Of a stretch of 64,000 nucleotides of DNA, positions 22,385 through 35,132 are shown one piece after another (the first letter of the stretch is position 1; the number at the start of each line of letters is the position of its first letter). The notes beneath the pieces were generated by a model. That model had not been told where the DNA came from. It ran no database searches and worked only from the letters and a program-made list of their open reading frames with translations. The stretch is from the NCBI RefSeq assembly GCF_001039355.2, contig NW_019774036.1, forward strand, positions 73,311 to 137,310, read 5' to 3'. This DNA comes from Lingula anatina. Taxonomy: Eukaryota > Brachiopoda > Lingulata > Lingulida > Lingulidae. Both the position numbers and the translations under genes were made by a program.

Positions 22385-23128
22385 CCTCCAGCTGCAATGT
22401 GTGCTACTTTTATATATTTTATTCATAGTAACCCTGGCCAAAAGATGAAAGTACAATGAGACAACTAAAATGTCTCCTGTGTATTTAGAATTAACTACTT
22501 GGTCATTTAATCGCCAATCGCACCTCAAAGGGACCGTGATCAAAGAAATAAATATACATAAAACCATCCTTCTTTACCAATATTCTAATAGCTACCTACT
22601 ATTATTCTGTTTTATTCTAAAATCTAAATAAAACAACAATTTTGGGAAGATTATTATGCTATAAGTAATAATGTCTTTCCACACCTTTAGGGAACCGGTA
22701 TATTATAGTTTGTCGAAATGGAAAAAAGTATTGACTCTAGAGACCATTTAACTTATACGAATCATGGTGGAAGCAGGCACACAACATATACGGTAACCTG
22801 GTCTGATTTATCACAAAGATAAAAATCACCGAATTATTATTTTTTTCTGATTATGAGTCGAAGCATTACAAATTTATGAATTGATACAAATTGAAATATC
22901 CTTGAAATAAGCATATACTCTTTTTAAAATAGTTCTATGTAAAATGCTTTGGTATCATTGGATATAATTCAAAAACATAGAAAAGGATGCTGAAGTATCA
23001 ACTGAGGCATTCAAATGATCCTCACCTGACACACGAGTTGTAATGTTACACTGCCATTAGGTAATGTAAACGTAACAATTAGGAGATCAAGCGATGTCAA
23101 ATAGCAATAATGTCATGTCAAAACTTAC

Positions 23129-23280
23129 TTGAAATGAATGATAACACCAGCGATGTCTATCAGTAGAAATCTCCCACTAAAATGTCAAACGGAAGCGTTT
23201 CTCTTTTTCAAGGGCATATATTGTGCTAGCTGTGTGGTTGTCATCAGCAGACATACGGGTATTTTCGCGTACGTGAGAGT
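23129..23280 (-). promoter_or_regulatory. First exon and promoter-proximal region of EF3
   Basis: The donor is GTAAGT. The conserved GTATGTCTGCTGATGAC block is present, but the CACGT part of the CRE-like site is missing (GATGACAACC). Confidence 0.45.
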
Positions 23281-23289
23281 GAGCGGAAC

Positions 23290-24579
23290 CTCTTCTACAG
23301 CTCGCCAATGAAATATGTGAAAAGTAGACAACAGTTTCTTACTTGAAAGAGGGAGGTCAGTTTAGATTTAAAGCGACTTTGTTGCTGATATAAAAAACTG
23401 TCATGTTGTCATGCGAAAACAGGGTAAAAAAATATCTGAAAATGTGAAAAACATCGGTAAGGTTACATTAGGAGGTTATTACTGTCTACATGGACAGTTA
23501 ACAGACGCCTGACCCGTATCTTACCCCAATAACATTCTACTAGCACGTATTCGCGCCAAGGTGAATCAATATATCGACGATGGATCCAAAGTCATCTTGG
23601 GATTGGTTATTTATAATAAGGAATGAAGCAGGAGAGGATGGGAAAGTACCCCAATGTCAACTAATTTGGCAAGAATTTGATTTGCCCAGTTTATTCCAAC
23701 TAGTCACAAAATAGCAGAGCCGTAGAATCGATTTAGACGTGAATTCGACTTATTTTTGCGTAATGCTTCTGTTTATCTCCTTGCGCTTCCCTACCCGCAT
23801 GACTTTATTAGGCTGTCGTTTCATAAAAAAATTGATATATTTTTCTTTACATTCGCCATTATGCACCGGCACAAAACTATTCCAGGAAAACTAGCTGCCA
23901 GGCAGCCAAGCTTGACTTGTTTTTCTTACTACCTGTATAAGCTTGTGATTTATTCGTCTAGTTTGCATCCTAAATACGGGTGACAGTGATGTGGACTCCT
24001 CTGTATAAAGAATACGATTCCTCCAGCTGACATACCATGTTCTTCCTTATAGTAGTATGTGACTGCTTTCCAACTTCTGTTTGGGTCCAAGCTTCAGGTA
24101 TTTGTAGCAAAATGTTCTCTACTCAAGCTAACTGAAAGGCCTTTATTTCAAGAGCGCTCTCAAGGTTGTTTTCTTCCCAGATTTGAACTGTTCTGTGTGT
24201 CAAATCTTGAGAAGTATCGGGGTTTAGGATCATTTAACGTTCACTTACGGTTCACAATCTATTCTAGAACATTTGATGTATTTTTTAGTTCTAATGTTGT
24301 ATTGTAGTGAATGTCACATTCCGAGTATTGTTTTTGGAAGTCCTTCAGAATGTCCTAGAACAGGTTAAGAACATTTTTATTAAAAGAGAAAAACATTAAG
24401 TTCTAGGACAGATTGAAAACCGCAAGTGAGCGTTAAATTAGACAAATTTTCGAAGGGGAGATTCCTGAATTTAGTAATTTAGGAAATTTAAATTTAAAAA
24501 AGTGTCACGTGATATAAAACTCGGTTAGGAATTGGAGATGGTTTAGATTTAAGTGTTACATGGAAATAATTCTAATGTT
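23290..24579. other. Spacer between EF3 and EF4, left part
   Basis: Standard spacer blocks with no gene. An open frame at 24059-24307 is not preserved in the homologous blocks at 2.7 or 41.7 kb. Confidence 0.5.
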
Positions 24580-24714
24580 GCGGTTTTGAAAGTGTCTGAA
24601 GTGAATTTTCATGTGGAGTTACAAGAACAGAAATGCACTTCATTTATCAACTCATTTTTGAAAGATTTAACCTATTAAAAAAAGAAATAATCACACAACA
24701 TTTCACTTTTTTAG

Positions 24715-24900
24715 GGTTACGGTCAAGTCTTAATCCACAAGATAAAGCACAAGCACACCTTGGCTCAGAACTACTTCTCTCGTCTGCCGGGAATGGCGGA
24801 GTACATGCACCAGAAGTCTAAAACAACTCCAGCCAATCAGGACTTCTCGTCTCCGTCCATTGCGGGAAAAGCAGTGCCAAAACAGATGATAAAAGCTTAA
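24715..24900 (+). CDS. Terminal exon of an unrecognised gene, copy 1
   Basis: The acceptor TTTCACTTTTTTAG is followed by 61 codons and TAA. The peptide begins [14 protein letters not shown] and contains [18 protein letters not shown], ending A-V-P-K-Q-M-I-K-A. Basic and His residues are common. Two more copies at 42.4 and 46.6 kb keep the same frame, length and stop position with mostly conservative changes, which marks it as real coding sequence at origin. The exon sits in a block of about 350 bp (24580-24925) absent from other spacers and transcribed opposite to the EF genes. No upstream exon was found, so it is probably a duplicated 3' end of a gene from elsewhere. Confidence 0.5.
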   Translation, partial: GYGQVLIHKIKHKHTLAQNYFSRLPGMAEYMHQKSKTTPANQDFSSPSIAGKAVPKQMIKA

Positions 24901-25900
24901 ACTACCAGTCATTTATTATTTCAGTATGGGGAATGGTATGTTAGTTTGGGCTTGTGGATAAAGAAAGTTTTTCATTGAACTTATTGTTGGAGTGTCATAA
25001 TAAATTATTCCGCACCAATCGGACAAATTATACTACGTTAGAGCCATCAAAATATGTTACAAATACTTTACGGGCATATTTTTTATAAAACAAACAAAAA
25101 CACGTGGGTTGTTATGGCAAGTTCAACGATGCCCATGTGATATTATCTAGTTCCGTTGGGATCGGGTGTATAATATATATAAATGAGAATATTTTGAATA
25201 CGGTTATGCCAAGCGATTTGCAAAAATAAGTTGTGCGATTTGTATATAAATGCTTGTAAATAAATAATATTGTATCTGATCTTTGAGTATTGGTTTTATA
25301 TATTTTGATTTGATACGCGAGTATAAAAAGTAACAGAAACCGCGACGCCAAAAAAGGTTGGGACAATTACTAGCGTACTATCATTGCAATACGTGTTGCC
25401 AGGTAATATAAAAAGACAATATTGAAATACTAAAAATTCGTTTGGAAGTAGTGTGACATTTTATTTGCTTTATGGCATATTTTGAAGTGAAAATACCACA
25501 GAAGTATCACACAAAATTTTAAAATCACCAAAATGAAATGTCTTTCACATGTTTCATCCTTTAACCAACGCCAACTGAAATGGAAAAAAGTAAACGAAAT
25601 CAGACATGTCTATATAGTTTATATTTCCCGATCGACGATCCCAATATTACTGCAGTTTTTCTCTCTCAAAAGGTTAACATTCAATAATCTTCTGACATAT
25701 TGCTAAGTGTTACTTTATTACAGGTAGTTTGCACTATTTCTCTAAATGGATATTTAAGAGGGGGTCACCTAGCTTAGACACGATTTCACCGCATGAGTAA
25801 TTATTCTAATACATATGCAATCATATATTGCAGGCCTGCCTATATCCCATGTATTGTATAGTAAAACTTACCATTTATGATAAAGATTGGGGGTAGCTTT

Positions 25901-26564
25901 TTACTCCAGCTTGGGGTCAAACTCTTTCAAAATCTGCAATTGATTGAATATTGTATGCGCAACATCAAATACGAATAGATTTTATGGTAAGAAATGACTG
26001 ATGGTTATTAAGAGAAAAATTATCTGATTTTTTTCATTCAGACGTTTCTAAACTTATTGAAAGTGAGGTTCGTAATTCCTACTGCAGGTATCTTCAAGAA
26101 CCGATAAGCACATTTTACTAATCGCGGTGTTCAATATAAATTTTCTAAAACAAAAAATTGTTATAATGTGCAGAGTAATGAAAGCATCGTTATAATCAAA
26201 TTTACCTTTGCACATGCTTCAATACATTCCTCCTTGCTTACGATCCCATCACCTGAATTAGAAAACAATCACTTTGTCACGTTGCTTTTGCAACCCAGAG
26301 TTTGTGCAGCATAAGGCATCGACTCTGTTTCAGAAAAATAGGAATTTAAGATTAGCTCTTCATTTGAAAGAATATAAAGCACACTAACCATCGGTATCTA
26401 GCGTGTCTAAAAGTTCTACATCGACAGTAGTCAAAACACCATCGTCATTGAAATCATCCAGTTCAAAGAATGCACGGATCCACTTTGGTTTTAGACCATA
26501 ATCAGCTTGAATTAAAAAGCTCATATATTCGCCTAGCGTGACTTCATCATCATCTGGAAAAAAC

Positions 26565-26636
<72 letters not shown>

Positions 26637-27769
26637 TTATGATATGTGTACGGGTGTACTGCATAAAATATGTCTGCATTCAAAACCGCGGAATAACAAA
26701 TACCGGTATGGCTGGCCCACTAGAATGCTTGTTATTTAATACTTGGAGCTGTTAGTCTGCTGTTGTGAATGTGGCCTTTTATTCGGAACAAAATGGACAG
26801 TTCTGCAGAGAGCATACTTTCTTTTTATCTAAATGACTATATGGGCGCTTTCAAAAGTACCATCTTGCCAATTAAGTTATTTGGATTATCAAAATGCATT
26901 GTGTGGTTTATTTTCTGTCCACCTTTGATAAAATATTAATAAAACAAGAATAAAATTTTTACATTCCCACTGACATTTTAAATAATGACATGATACCAGA
27001 AAAATTCAAGGTATTGTTCAACTTATGAGCATCTGCGCATGTTGTAATTTGTTAACAGCTTTTGTCAACGCGGTGAACATGGTATTTTTGAATGTAGAAA
27101 ATTACGCATCAATTCCCTTGCATTATAAAAGACTTATTTGATAAACTGGAATAGTATCCATTCCATGTTTATAATTCCAGCTTATGCTGAAGTAGATGTT
27201 CCGGATAAGTAATGATTGGACTTACGGTTAATATCTATAATGGCCAATGTAGCCCCCCATTCCAGTTTAGTGAAGATACCATCGTTATTGGTGTCCGTAG
27301 CATTGCAGATGAACTCTCCAAGCTCCCACGCTGTCAGCTGTGGCTTCGCGTCATTCACAGGAGCACAATAACTAAAACAATGTCAATTTTAATTCTAAAA
27401 AATCCAGATAATCTTTCTGAAGAGTATTTGCAATTATTGTGTTGTGTTCAGAGATGTAAATGGGAAGCCACAAGAAGTATATTCTTAAAAAGTATCAGCA
27501 GAAATAGTTTATGAGTTTTAATTAATCATACGCTGTTATGAGCTATTAATATATAATAGATTCACCCTCATTATTAGTTGTTAACCGTTAATTGATTATT
27601 AAGTTATCCTGAGTCAATGATCAAAGTCCTAAAAGAGTTAAAAACGGATAAAAGCGAAGCCAAGACCGACGACAGACAGAGAGAGAGAGAGAAAGAGAGG
27701 GGGGGCTACTTACATTTTTGTCACCATGGAGACAACAGACAAGATCAATGTTATCACGTGGAACTTCAT
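25901..27769 (-). CDS. EF4: secreted four-EF-hand protein
   Basis: The exons are 27769-27714, 27371-27226, 26553-26389, 26252-26206 and 25933-25901, giving 148 residues. The leader is MKFHVITLILSVVSMVTK. The loops are DTNNDGIFTKLE, the split loop D-I-N-H-D-D-E-V-T-L-G-E, DFNDDGVLTTVD and the split loop D-T-D-G-D-G-I-V-S-K-E-E, all with acidic residues at positions 1 and 12. Cysteines 21, 41, 132 and 136 are kept. The end is I-L-K-E-F-D-P-K-L-E. The last exon is followed by a conserved G|GTAAGT donor, and a matching 3' UTR exon starts at 25574 with AATAAA (minus strand) near 25466. An (AT)n tract lies next to the exon 3 acceptor. Confidence 0.88.
26566..26632. repeat. (AT)n microsatellite
   Basis: About 67 bp, beginning roughly ten bases upstream of the exon 3 acceptor of EF4 in transcript sense, so it occupies the usual pyrimidine-tract and branch-site region. 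Confidence 0.95.
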
Positions 27770-28508
27770 CTTCTTGCAGCAGTGTGTGCTACATTAATAT
27801 ATAATTTATTCACATTAATCCAGTAGATGAAAGCACAACGTGACAACTAAATGCCTATTTTGATTTTACTCTAACACGTCATGGATTAAGGTTGCAAACT
27901 GCACCTCAAAGGGACCGTGTTTAACGATACAATAATCGAATCAGTCTCGCTTTAGCAATGTTCTTTTAGCTACATGTACCTACCATTATTTTCTGATTCT
28001 AAAATCTAAATAAATGTCTAACTGAACAACAATTATGGGAAGATTTAAAGCTATTGGTTATAACGTCATTTCACACCTTAAGGGTACTGGCATATTACAG
28101 TCTGTAAAAATGGAAAAAGTTTGACTTTGGACAATACGAATCCTTTATACATACTGGCCACGTAACGTATAAGTAACAAAGTGGAAGCAGGAACACAACG
28201 TATATTGTAACCTGGTCTGCTTTATCACAAACGATAAAAAAAACCCGAATTATCTTTTTTCATGAAAATTAGTCGAAGCATTATAATTTTGTGAATTGAT
28301 ACAAATTGAAATATTGAAATGATCATTAACTGTATGTAAAATGGTTTAAGAATCGGAGTCACATGATGTTTCTGATCCAACGAGCTGGTATCACTCAAAA
28401 TCCTTTAAACAGAATGCAGAAGAATCAGCTTAGGTATTACGTTTTGCAAACATAACAACTAGAAAATCAAGCGATGTCAAATAGCAATAATGTCATCTGA
28501 AAACTTAC

Positions 28509-28660
28509 TTGATAAGATTGTTTACACCAGCGATGTTTATCAGTAGAGATCTCCGACTGAAATGACAAACTTTTCTTTCAAGGCAGTTTATTACGATAGC
28601 TATGCTATAGTCACGTCATCAGCAGACATACTGGTATTTTCGGTTGAAATTAAATTGGAA
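28509..28660 (-). promoter_or_regulatory. First exon and promoter-proximal region of EF4
   Basis: The exon ends at 28509 before GTAAGT. The minus strand carries GCTGATGACGTGACTAT near 28610, a CRE-like TGACGTGA. Confidence 0.5.
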
Positions 28661-29788
28661 CCCCTTCTACAGCTCTCCTGACATCTCTTCTATGATAATG
28701 TACGTGTTACGCGTGTAAGACAGACAAGATCGTGTCCACCTTGAAACAGGGAGATCAAATTTGATTCAAAGTGAATTTTTTCCTCACGTCATATCAAAGA
28801 AAAACCTGTTTTAATTATAAAAAACATATACAGGAAATTGTGAAAAATATCGGTTAAGATCACGTAGGGAAGCCGTTAATGTCTGCCTCGACGGCTGCTG
28901 GCATCACTTTCACGTGTTAATAAATACCACGAACACAAAAGGACTGGATAATAGACAAATCAGCAACAACCATTTCATATACCAGTAAAACGTTTTTTCA
29001 CAATTATTATTGAAATGAACATTTGTCACTAAACGAATAGTTCTTCAATTGTCAAAAGCTATGGAAAAATTAATGAGATTTGCCAGTATTTCTTCTCATC
29101 ACAGTGTGATCTAACCAATGAAGGCTGTGAAAGATATTTAAATACTTATAAGTACTTTTAATAAATTTAAAGAATTCTGATTACAGCCCCAAAGCTGCTG
29201 GGTGTGCATGTACTGGAAACTTAGCCTGTTGAACTCTCGAGTATAGCCAACTTAAGGTAACATATTAGTTGTCTGAACAATACGCAGCATATGCACTTTG
29301 ACATAGTCTTTTTGTAAACTTAGTTGCCTTAGTAGCTAACACGTAACAAGATTGATGAGTCCATTGTAAAAAAAAGGTTTTATTCTACTCCTACCAAAAC
29401 ACATTTGTTCCATGAACTGACAGCAATATACGTATTTCCGTCAGTGTCACTAAATGGATAACAGAGTTATAGCAGACTTATATTATCGACTTAGTTTCAA
29501 CCTTATCTTGGAAAAGCCCTTTCATATGACACAGAAATTCAATTGTCAACACAATCGTATCCACGCATCCCTGTCCATACATCCAAATAAGTTAGACGTT
29601 CATCTGAAAATGACATACCTTAATTAAGATTTGATTTCTGACATTACAACTTCCTAACATACTATCAAAGAAGAAATATACCCTGAGACATGTATCAGTC
29701 TTAAGGGCGGCTAGAATAAGTGTGGTGTTACAGCCCAGCGATGTCAATAATGAATATATGCACTGCAATCCAGGATGGCCAGCACATA
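28661..29788. other. Spacer shared with 34.1-35.1 kb
   Basis: No gene is seen. It matches the 3' side of the NXPE-like copy at 35.1 kb, showing that the NXPE-like gene and its flank were duplicated with the array unit. Confidence 0.5.
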
Positions 29789-30523
29789 CTACAAATCGCA
29801 TATTTTCCTAAACAGAAGGTGGACCAGTGTCATTCCAGTATGACCTTCATATATTCTTGGGTCTCCCTCCTCCTATTGGACAAAGAAAATGTGAACTCCC
29901 GTCACAGACTGTCACTTTCATTGGATTGACAATATGAAAACCATCAATGATTTCCAATCCGTATTTTACCAGGCTCTCCCTGATAATTTCGTTGACCGCT
30001 GCCACCATGTAATCATTCGCTGCCACCATGTAATCTTGTTTTATAAATTCGTAGGCACCCTTAAGTTCTATATCATGTATACCTAAAATCAATACAACTA
30101 CATCATCGCTTGAAGCAGGCATTTTATGAAATCTGGACGAGAGTGAACGTATTGCTTTCAGCCAGTCGGGAGTCCAGGGAGTCCACTTAAATATATAATT
30201 GCTCAGACCTATAAGCTCCTTTCGGTCCGGTACAGAGTGCTTGGGATATATGCTAGGAGTAATGTGGTCTGTGTAAGGAGGAAAATGATGATATTTCGAC
30301 AACAATTGATTCAAGTAATTACTAAGATATCTGAGATGTGAATCTCCGAGGATTCTGAAAGTGGTTTTCCTATTGTAACATTTCCAAAGGTCTGCCTCAG
30401 TCACGAACTCGAAAATACACCCGCTTTTAGTTCCCCAATTCCAGTCTCCTCGAATATCCCACCAACGTCCATTCATGTATTCCTCAATTTTTGTCTTATT
30501 ACAATTTTTACCCTGTGTTATTA
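29789..30523 (-). pseudogene. NXPE-like pseudogene, 5' truncated
   Basis: The minus strand encodes the C-terminal esterase-like half of an NXPE-family protein, starting near N-C-N-K-T-K-I-E-E-Y and including R-I-L-G-D-S-H-L-R-Y. Compared with the copy at 35.1 kb it lacks everything upstream of 30523. It also has an internal deletion of about 36 residues (E-F-I-K-Q-D now runs into a doubled Y-M-V-A-A-N-D block), D-L-G-I-H-D has become I-L-G-I-H-D, and 4 extra bases near 29863 shift the frame before the C-terminal E-G-H-T-G. The homologous stop is at 29789-29791. It is clearly non-functional. Confidence 0.8.
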
Positions 30524-30625
30524 TCCCCGCACTTTTGGGAGAAAAGTCGGGGATCATGTCATCCCGCCCGTCCGTGCGTCCGTGCGTCTGTGTGTTAGTA
30601 ATTTCCGCTATCTCCTCCTAGACTA
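30524..30625. mobile_element. Short repeat remnant with GTCCGTGC words
   Basis: CCCCGCACTTTTGGGAG and its near-complement form a hairpin (30531-30555). They are followed by CCGTCCGTGCGTCCGTGCG and CCGCTATCTCC. This pattern is common in dispersed invertebrate repeats. It joins the truncated NXPE-like copy to standard array spacer. Confidence 0.35.
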
Positions 30626-31336
30626 TTGCATATGAGAATATTTTGAAAACGGTTATGCCAAGCGATTTGCAAAAATAAGTTGTGCGATTTGTATATAAAT
30701 GCTTGTAAATTAATTATATTGTATCTGATCTTTGAGTGTTGGTTTTATAAATTTTGATTTGATACGTACGCGAGTGTAAAAGTAACAGAAACCGCGACGC
30801 CGATAAAGGTTGGGACAATTACTCTCATTGCAATTCGTGTTGCCAGGTAATATAAAAAGGCAATATTGAAATACTAAAAAAATCATTCTATTTGCTTTAT
30901 GGCATATTATGAAGTGAAAATACCACAATAGTATCACACAAAATTTTAAAATCATCAAAATGAAATGTCTTTCACATGTTTCATCCTTTAACCAACGCCA
31001 ACTGAAATGGAAAAAAGTAAACGAAATGAGACATGTCTATATAGTTTACATTTCCCAACCGACGATGCCAATATTACTGCAGTTTTTCTCTCTCAAAAGG
31101 TTAACATTCAATAACCTTCTGACATGTTGCTAAGTATAACTTTATTTAAGGTCACTTGCACTATTTGTCTTAATGGGTATTTAACAAGGGATCGCCTTGC
31201 TGAGATTCGATTTTACCTGACATACGGCATGAGTACTTACTCTAATATATATGTAAGCATATATTGCATGTCTGCCTATATCCCATGTATTGTATGGTAA
31301 AACTTACCATTTAACATAAAGATTGAGAGTAGCTTT

Positions 31337-33227
31337 TTACTCCAGCTTGGGGTCAAACTCTTTCAAAATCTGCAATTAATTGAATATTGTATGCGCAACA
31401 TCAAATACGAATAGATTTTATGGTAAGAAATGGCTGGTGGTTGTTAAGAAAAAATTATCTGATTTTTTTTTCATTTAGACGTTTCTAATCATTTTTAAAG
31501 TGAGGTATGTAATTCCTACTGCATGTACCTTCAAGAACAAATAAGCACATTTTACTAATCGAGGTGTTCAATATGAATTTTCTCAAACAAAAATTGTTAT
31601 AATGTGCAGAATAACGAAAGTATCGTTATAACCAAGTTTACCTTTGCACATGCTTCAATACATTCCTCCATGCTTACGACCCCATCACCTGAATTAGAAA
31701 ATAAAAACTTTGTCACGTTACTTTTGCAACCCAGAGTTTGTGCAACATAAAGCATCGACTCTGTTTCAGAAAAATATGAATTTAAGGTTTACTCTTCATT
31801 CGAAAGAATAAAGCACACTAACCATCGGTATCTAGTGTGATTAAAAGGTCTACGTCGGCCGTGGTCACAACACCATCGTCATTGAAATCATCCATTTCAA
31901 ATAATGCACGGATCCACTTTGCTTTAAGTCCATAATCGGTTTTCATGAAATATCTCACATATTCCTCTAGAGTGACTTCATCATTATCTGGAAAAATTAT
32001 ATATTTAAATGACTCGCATTGTTTTATGATATGTGTTCGGGTGTACTACATAGGATATGGATGCATTCAAAACCGCGGAATAACAGATACCGGTATGGCT
32101 GGCCCTCTTGAATGCTTGTTATTTAATCCGCAGATCTTTTAGTCTGCTGTTGCGAATGCGGCCTTTTTTTTTCGACAGTTTGGACAATTTTGCTCAGAGC
32201 ATACTTTTTTTATCTTAATAACTATGGACGCTTTCAAAAGTATCATTTTACCGATTAAGTTATTTGCATTATCAAAATGCATTATGCGGTGTATTTTCTG
32301 TCCACCTTTAATAGAATGTTTATAAAACAAGAATAAAATTTTTACATTCCCACTGATATTTCAAATAATGATGTGATGCCAGAAAAAATCAAGGTATTAT
32401 TCAGCTTATGAGCATCTGCGTATGTTGTATGTGTTAACAGCTTTTGTCAACGCAGGAAACATTTTGTCTCGACGAGTTTCAAATTGTTCATATTATTAAC
32501 TATACAAACGGTACCATGGTTGGTATTTGTAAATGTAGAAAATTACGTATCAATTTTCTTGCATTATAAAATACTTATATGATAAAGTGGAATGGTATCC
32601 ATTCCGTGTTCCTAATTCCAGCTTATGCTGAACTACATGTTCCGGATAAGTAATGATGAGACTTACGGTTAACATCTACAATGGCCAATGCAGCCCCCCA
32701 TTCCACTTTAGTCAAAATACCATCGTTATTGATGTCCGTGCCATTGCAGATTAACTCTCCAAGCTCCCATGCTGTCAGCTGTGGCTTTGCGTCATTCATA
32801 AGAGCACAATAACTAAAACAATGTCAATTAATGTCCAGATAATCTTTATGAAGAGTATTTGCAATTATTGTGTTGTGTTCAGAGATGTGAAGCCACAAGA
32901 AGTATTCTTAAGACGTATCAGCAGAAATAGCTTATGAGTTTTACTTAATCACACGCTGTTATAAGCTGTTAATATAGAACAGATTCACCCTAATAATTAG
33001 TTGTTAACCGTTAATTAATTATTAAGTGATCCTGAGTCAATAATCAAAGTCCTAAAAGAGTTAAAAATGGATTCAAGCGAAGCCCAGACCGACGACAGAG
33101 AGAGAGAGAGAGAGAGTGGGAGGGAGAAGTGGAGGGAGAGCGAGGTTTAAGCAGTAGTAGGCCCTACTTACATGTATGGCGACATGGATACAACAGACAA
33201 GATCACTGTTATCACGTGGAACTTCAT
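31337..33227 (-). CDS. EF5: secreted four-EF-hand protein
   Basis: The exons are 33227-33172, 32812-32667, 31987-31823, 31688-31642 and 31369-31337, giving 148 residues. The leader is MKFHVITVILSVVSMSPY, whose end differs from its neighbours (S-P-Y for V-T-N), near where a signal peptidase might cut. The loops are DINNDGILTKVE, the split loop D-V-N-H-N-D-E-V-T-L-E-E, DFNDDGVVTTAD and the split loop D-T-D-G-D-G-V-V-S-M-E-E. Four cysteines are kept. The C-terminus I-L-K-E-F-D-P-K-L-E is identical to EF4. The 3' UTR exon begins at 31001. It is a near neighbour and close paralogue of EF4. Confidence 0.88.
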
Positions 33228-33944
33228 CTTCTATCTGCAATGTGTGATACTTTTAAATAATTTATTTACATTAATCCAGTAGATGAAAGCACGAGACAAC
33301 TAAATGCGTATTTAGATTTTATTCTAACATGGCATGGCGCAAGGTCAAAAATTACACCTCAAAGGGACCCTGCTTAATGATACAATTATCGTATCAGTCT
33401 CGCTTTAGCAATGTTCTTTTAGCTACATGTACCTACTATTATTCTGTCTGATTCTAAAATCTAAATAAATGTCTAACTGAACAACAATCATGGGAAGATT
33501 TAAAGCTATTGGTTATAATGTCATTTCACACCCTTAGGGTACTGGCATATTACAGTCTGTAAAAATGGAAAAAGTTTCACTTTGGACAATACGAATCCTT
33601 TATACATACTGGACACGTAACGTATAAGTAACTAAGTGAAAGCAGATAAAGTATGGCGTAACCTGGTCTGCTTTATCACGAACGATAAAATGAAAATTAA
33701 TCAAAGCATTGTAATTTTGTGAATTGATACAAATTGAATTTTCATTGAAATGGTCATTAACTGTATGTAAAATGGTATAAGAATCGGGTCACATGATATT
33801 TCTGATCCAACGATCTGGTATCACTCAAAATCCTTTAAACAGAAAGCCGAAGAATCAGCTTACATGTAGGTATTACGTTTTGCAAACATAACAACTAGAA
33901 AATCAAGCGATGTCAAATAGCAATAATTTCATTTCAAAACTTAC

Positions 33945-34100
33945 TTGATATTATTGTTTTCACCAGCGATGTCTATCAGTAGAGAGCTCCGACTGAAATG
34001 ATAAACTTTCTTTCAAGGGAGTTTGTTACGATAGGTATGCGACAGTCACGTCATCAGCAGACATACGGGTATTTTCGAAGTATTCATTGACGGGTAAAAT
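33945..34100 (-). promoter_or_regulatory. First exon and promoter-proximal region of EF5
   Basis: The donor GTAAGT precedes 33945. The CRE-like GATGACGTGACTGTCGC lies near 34055 on the minus strand, followed upstream by a conserved AATACTTCGAAAATACCCG block. Confidence 0.5.
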
Positions 34101-35132
34101 TAAATCGGGACCCCTTCTACATCTCTCCTCTCTCTTATGATAATGTCCGCCTTGAAACAGGGAGATCAAATTTGATTCAAATTGAAAATTTTCCTCTCAT
34201 ATGCGTGAAAAACCTGTTTTAATAAAAAAAGCATATACACGATCACGTAGGGAAGCCATTTGTATCTGCCTCGACGGCTGCCGGCATCATTTTCACGTGT
34301 AAATAGATACCGTGAACACAAAAGGACCGGATAATAGACGAATCAGCAACAATCAAAACGCAGTATTTTCATATCCCAGTAAAACGTTTTTTCACAATTA
34401 TTATTGAAATGTATATTTGTCACTAAACGTATAGTTTTTCATTTGTCAAATGCTATGGAAAAATTAATGAGATTTGCCAGTATTTCTTCCTTTCACAGTC
34501 TGATCTAACCAGGGAAATGAAGGCTGTGAAAGATATTTTAAGTACTTTTAATACATTTAAGAATTATGATCACATCCCCAAAGCTGCTGGGCATATATAT
34601 ACTGAAAACTGGAAATATGTACTGTTGAACTCTCTCAACTTAAGGTAACACATTAGTTGTCTAAACAATACGCAGCATATGCACTTTGACATAGTCTTTT
34701 TTGTAAACTTAGTTGTCTTAGTAGCTACAATGTAACATGTAACAAAACTGATGAGTCCATTGCAAAAATAAATTTTATTTTACTCCCACCAAAACACATT
34801 GGTTCCAACTGACTAAAATATACGTGCCGGGTACTACCGTCAGTGTCACTAAATGGATAAAAGAGTTATAGCAGACTTATATTATCGACTTAGTTTCAAC
34901 CTTATCTTGGAAACACCCCTTTATATGACACAAAAGTCAATTGTCAAAGCAATCTCATCCACGCATCCTTGTCCGTGTATCCATATAAGTTATATAGTCG
35001 TTCATCTGAAAATGACATAATTAAGATTTGATTTGGTTACTGACATTACAAATTCCTAACATAATTTGATGGTATAGCAGAGCGATGTCAATAATGAATA
35101 TATACACTGCAATCCTGGATGGCCAACACATG
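34101..35132. other. Spacer downstream of the NXPE-like gene
   Basis: It matches 28.8-29.8 kb. No coding sequence was found. Confidence 0.5.

Noticed and set aside
22227-22448. Frames encoding Arg-Glu repeats at the GA tracts
   Set aside because: They result from the (GA)n microsatellites in introns.
24059-24307. 82-codon plus-strand frame in the spacer
   Set aside because: Homologous blocks at 2.7, 19.4 and 41.8 kb do not keep it open.
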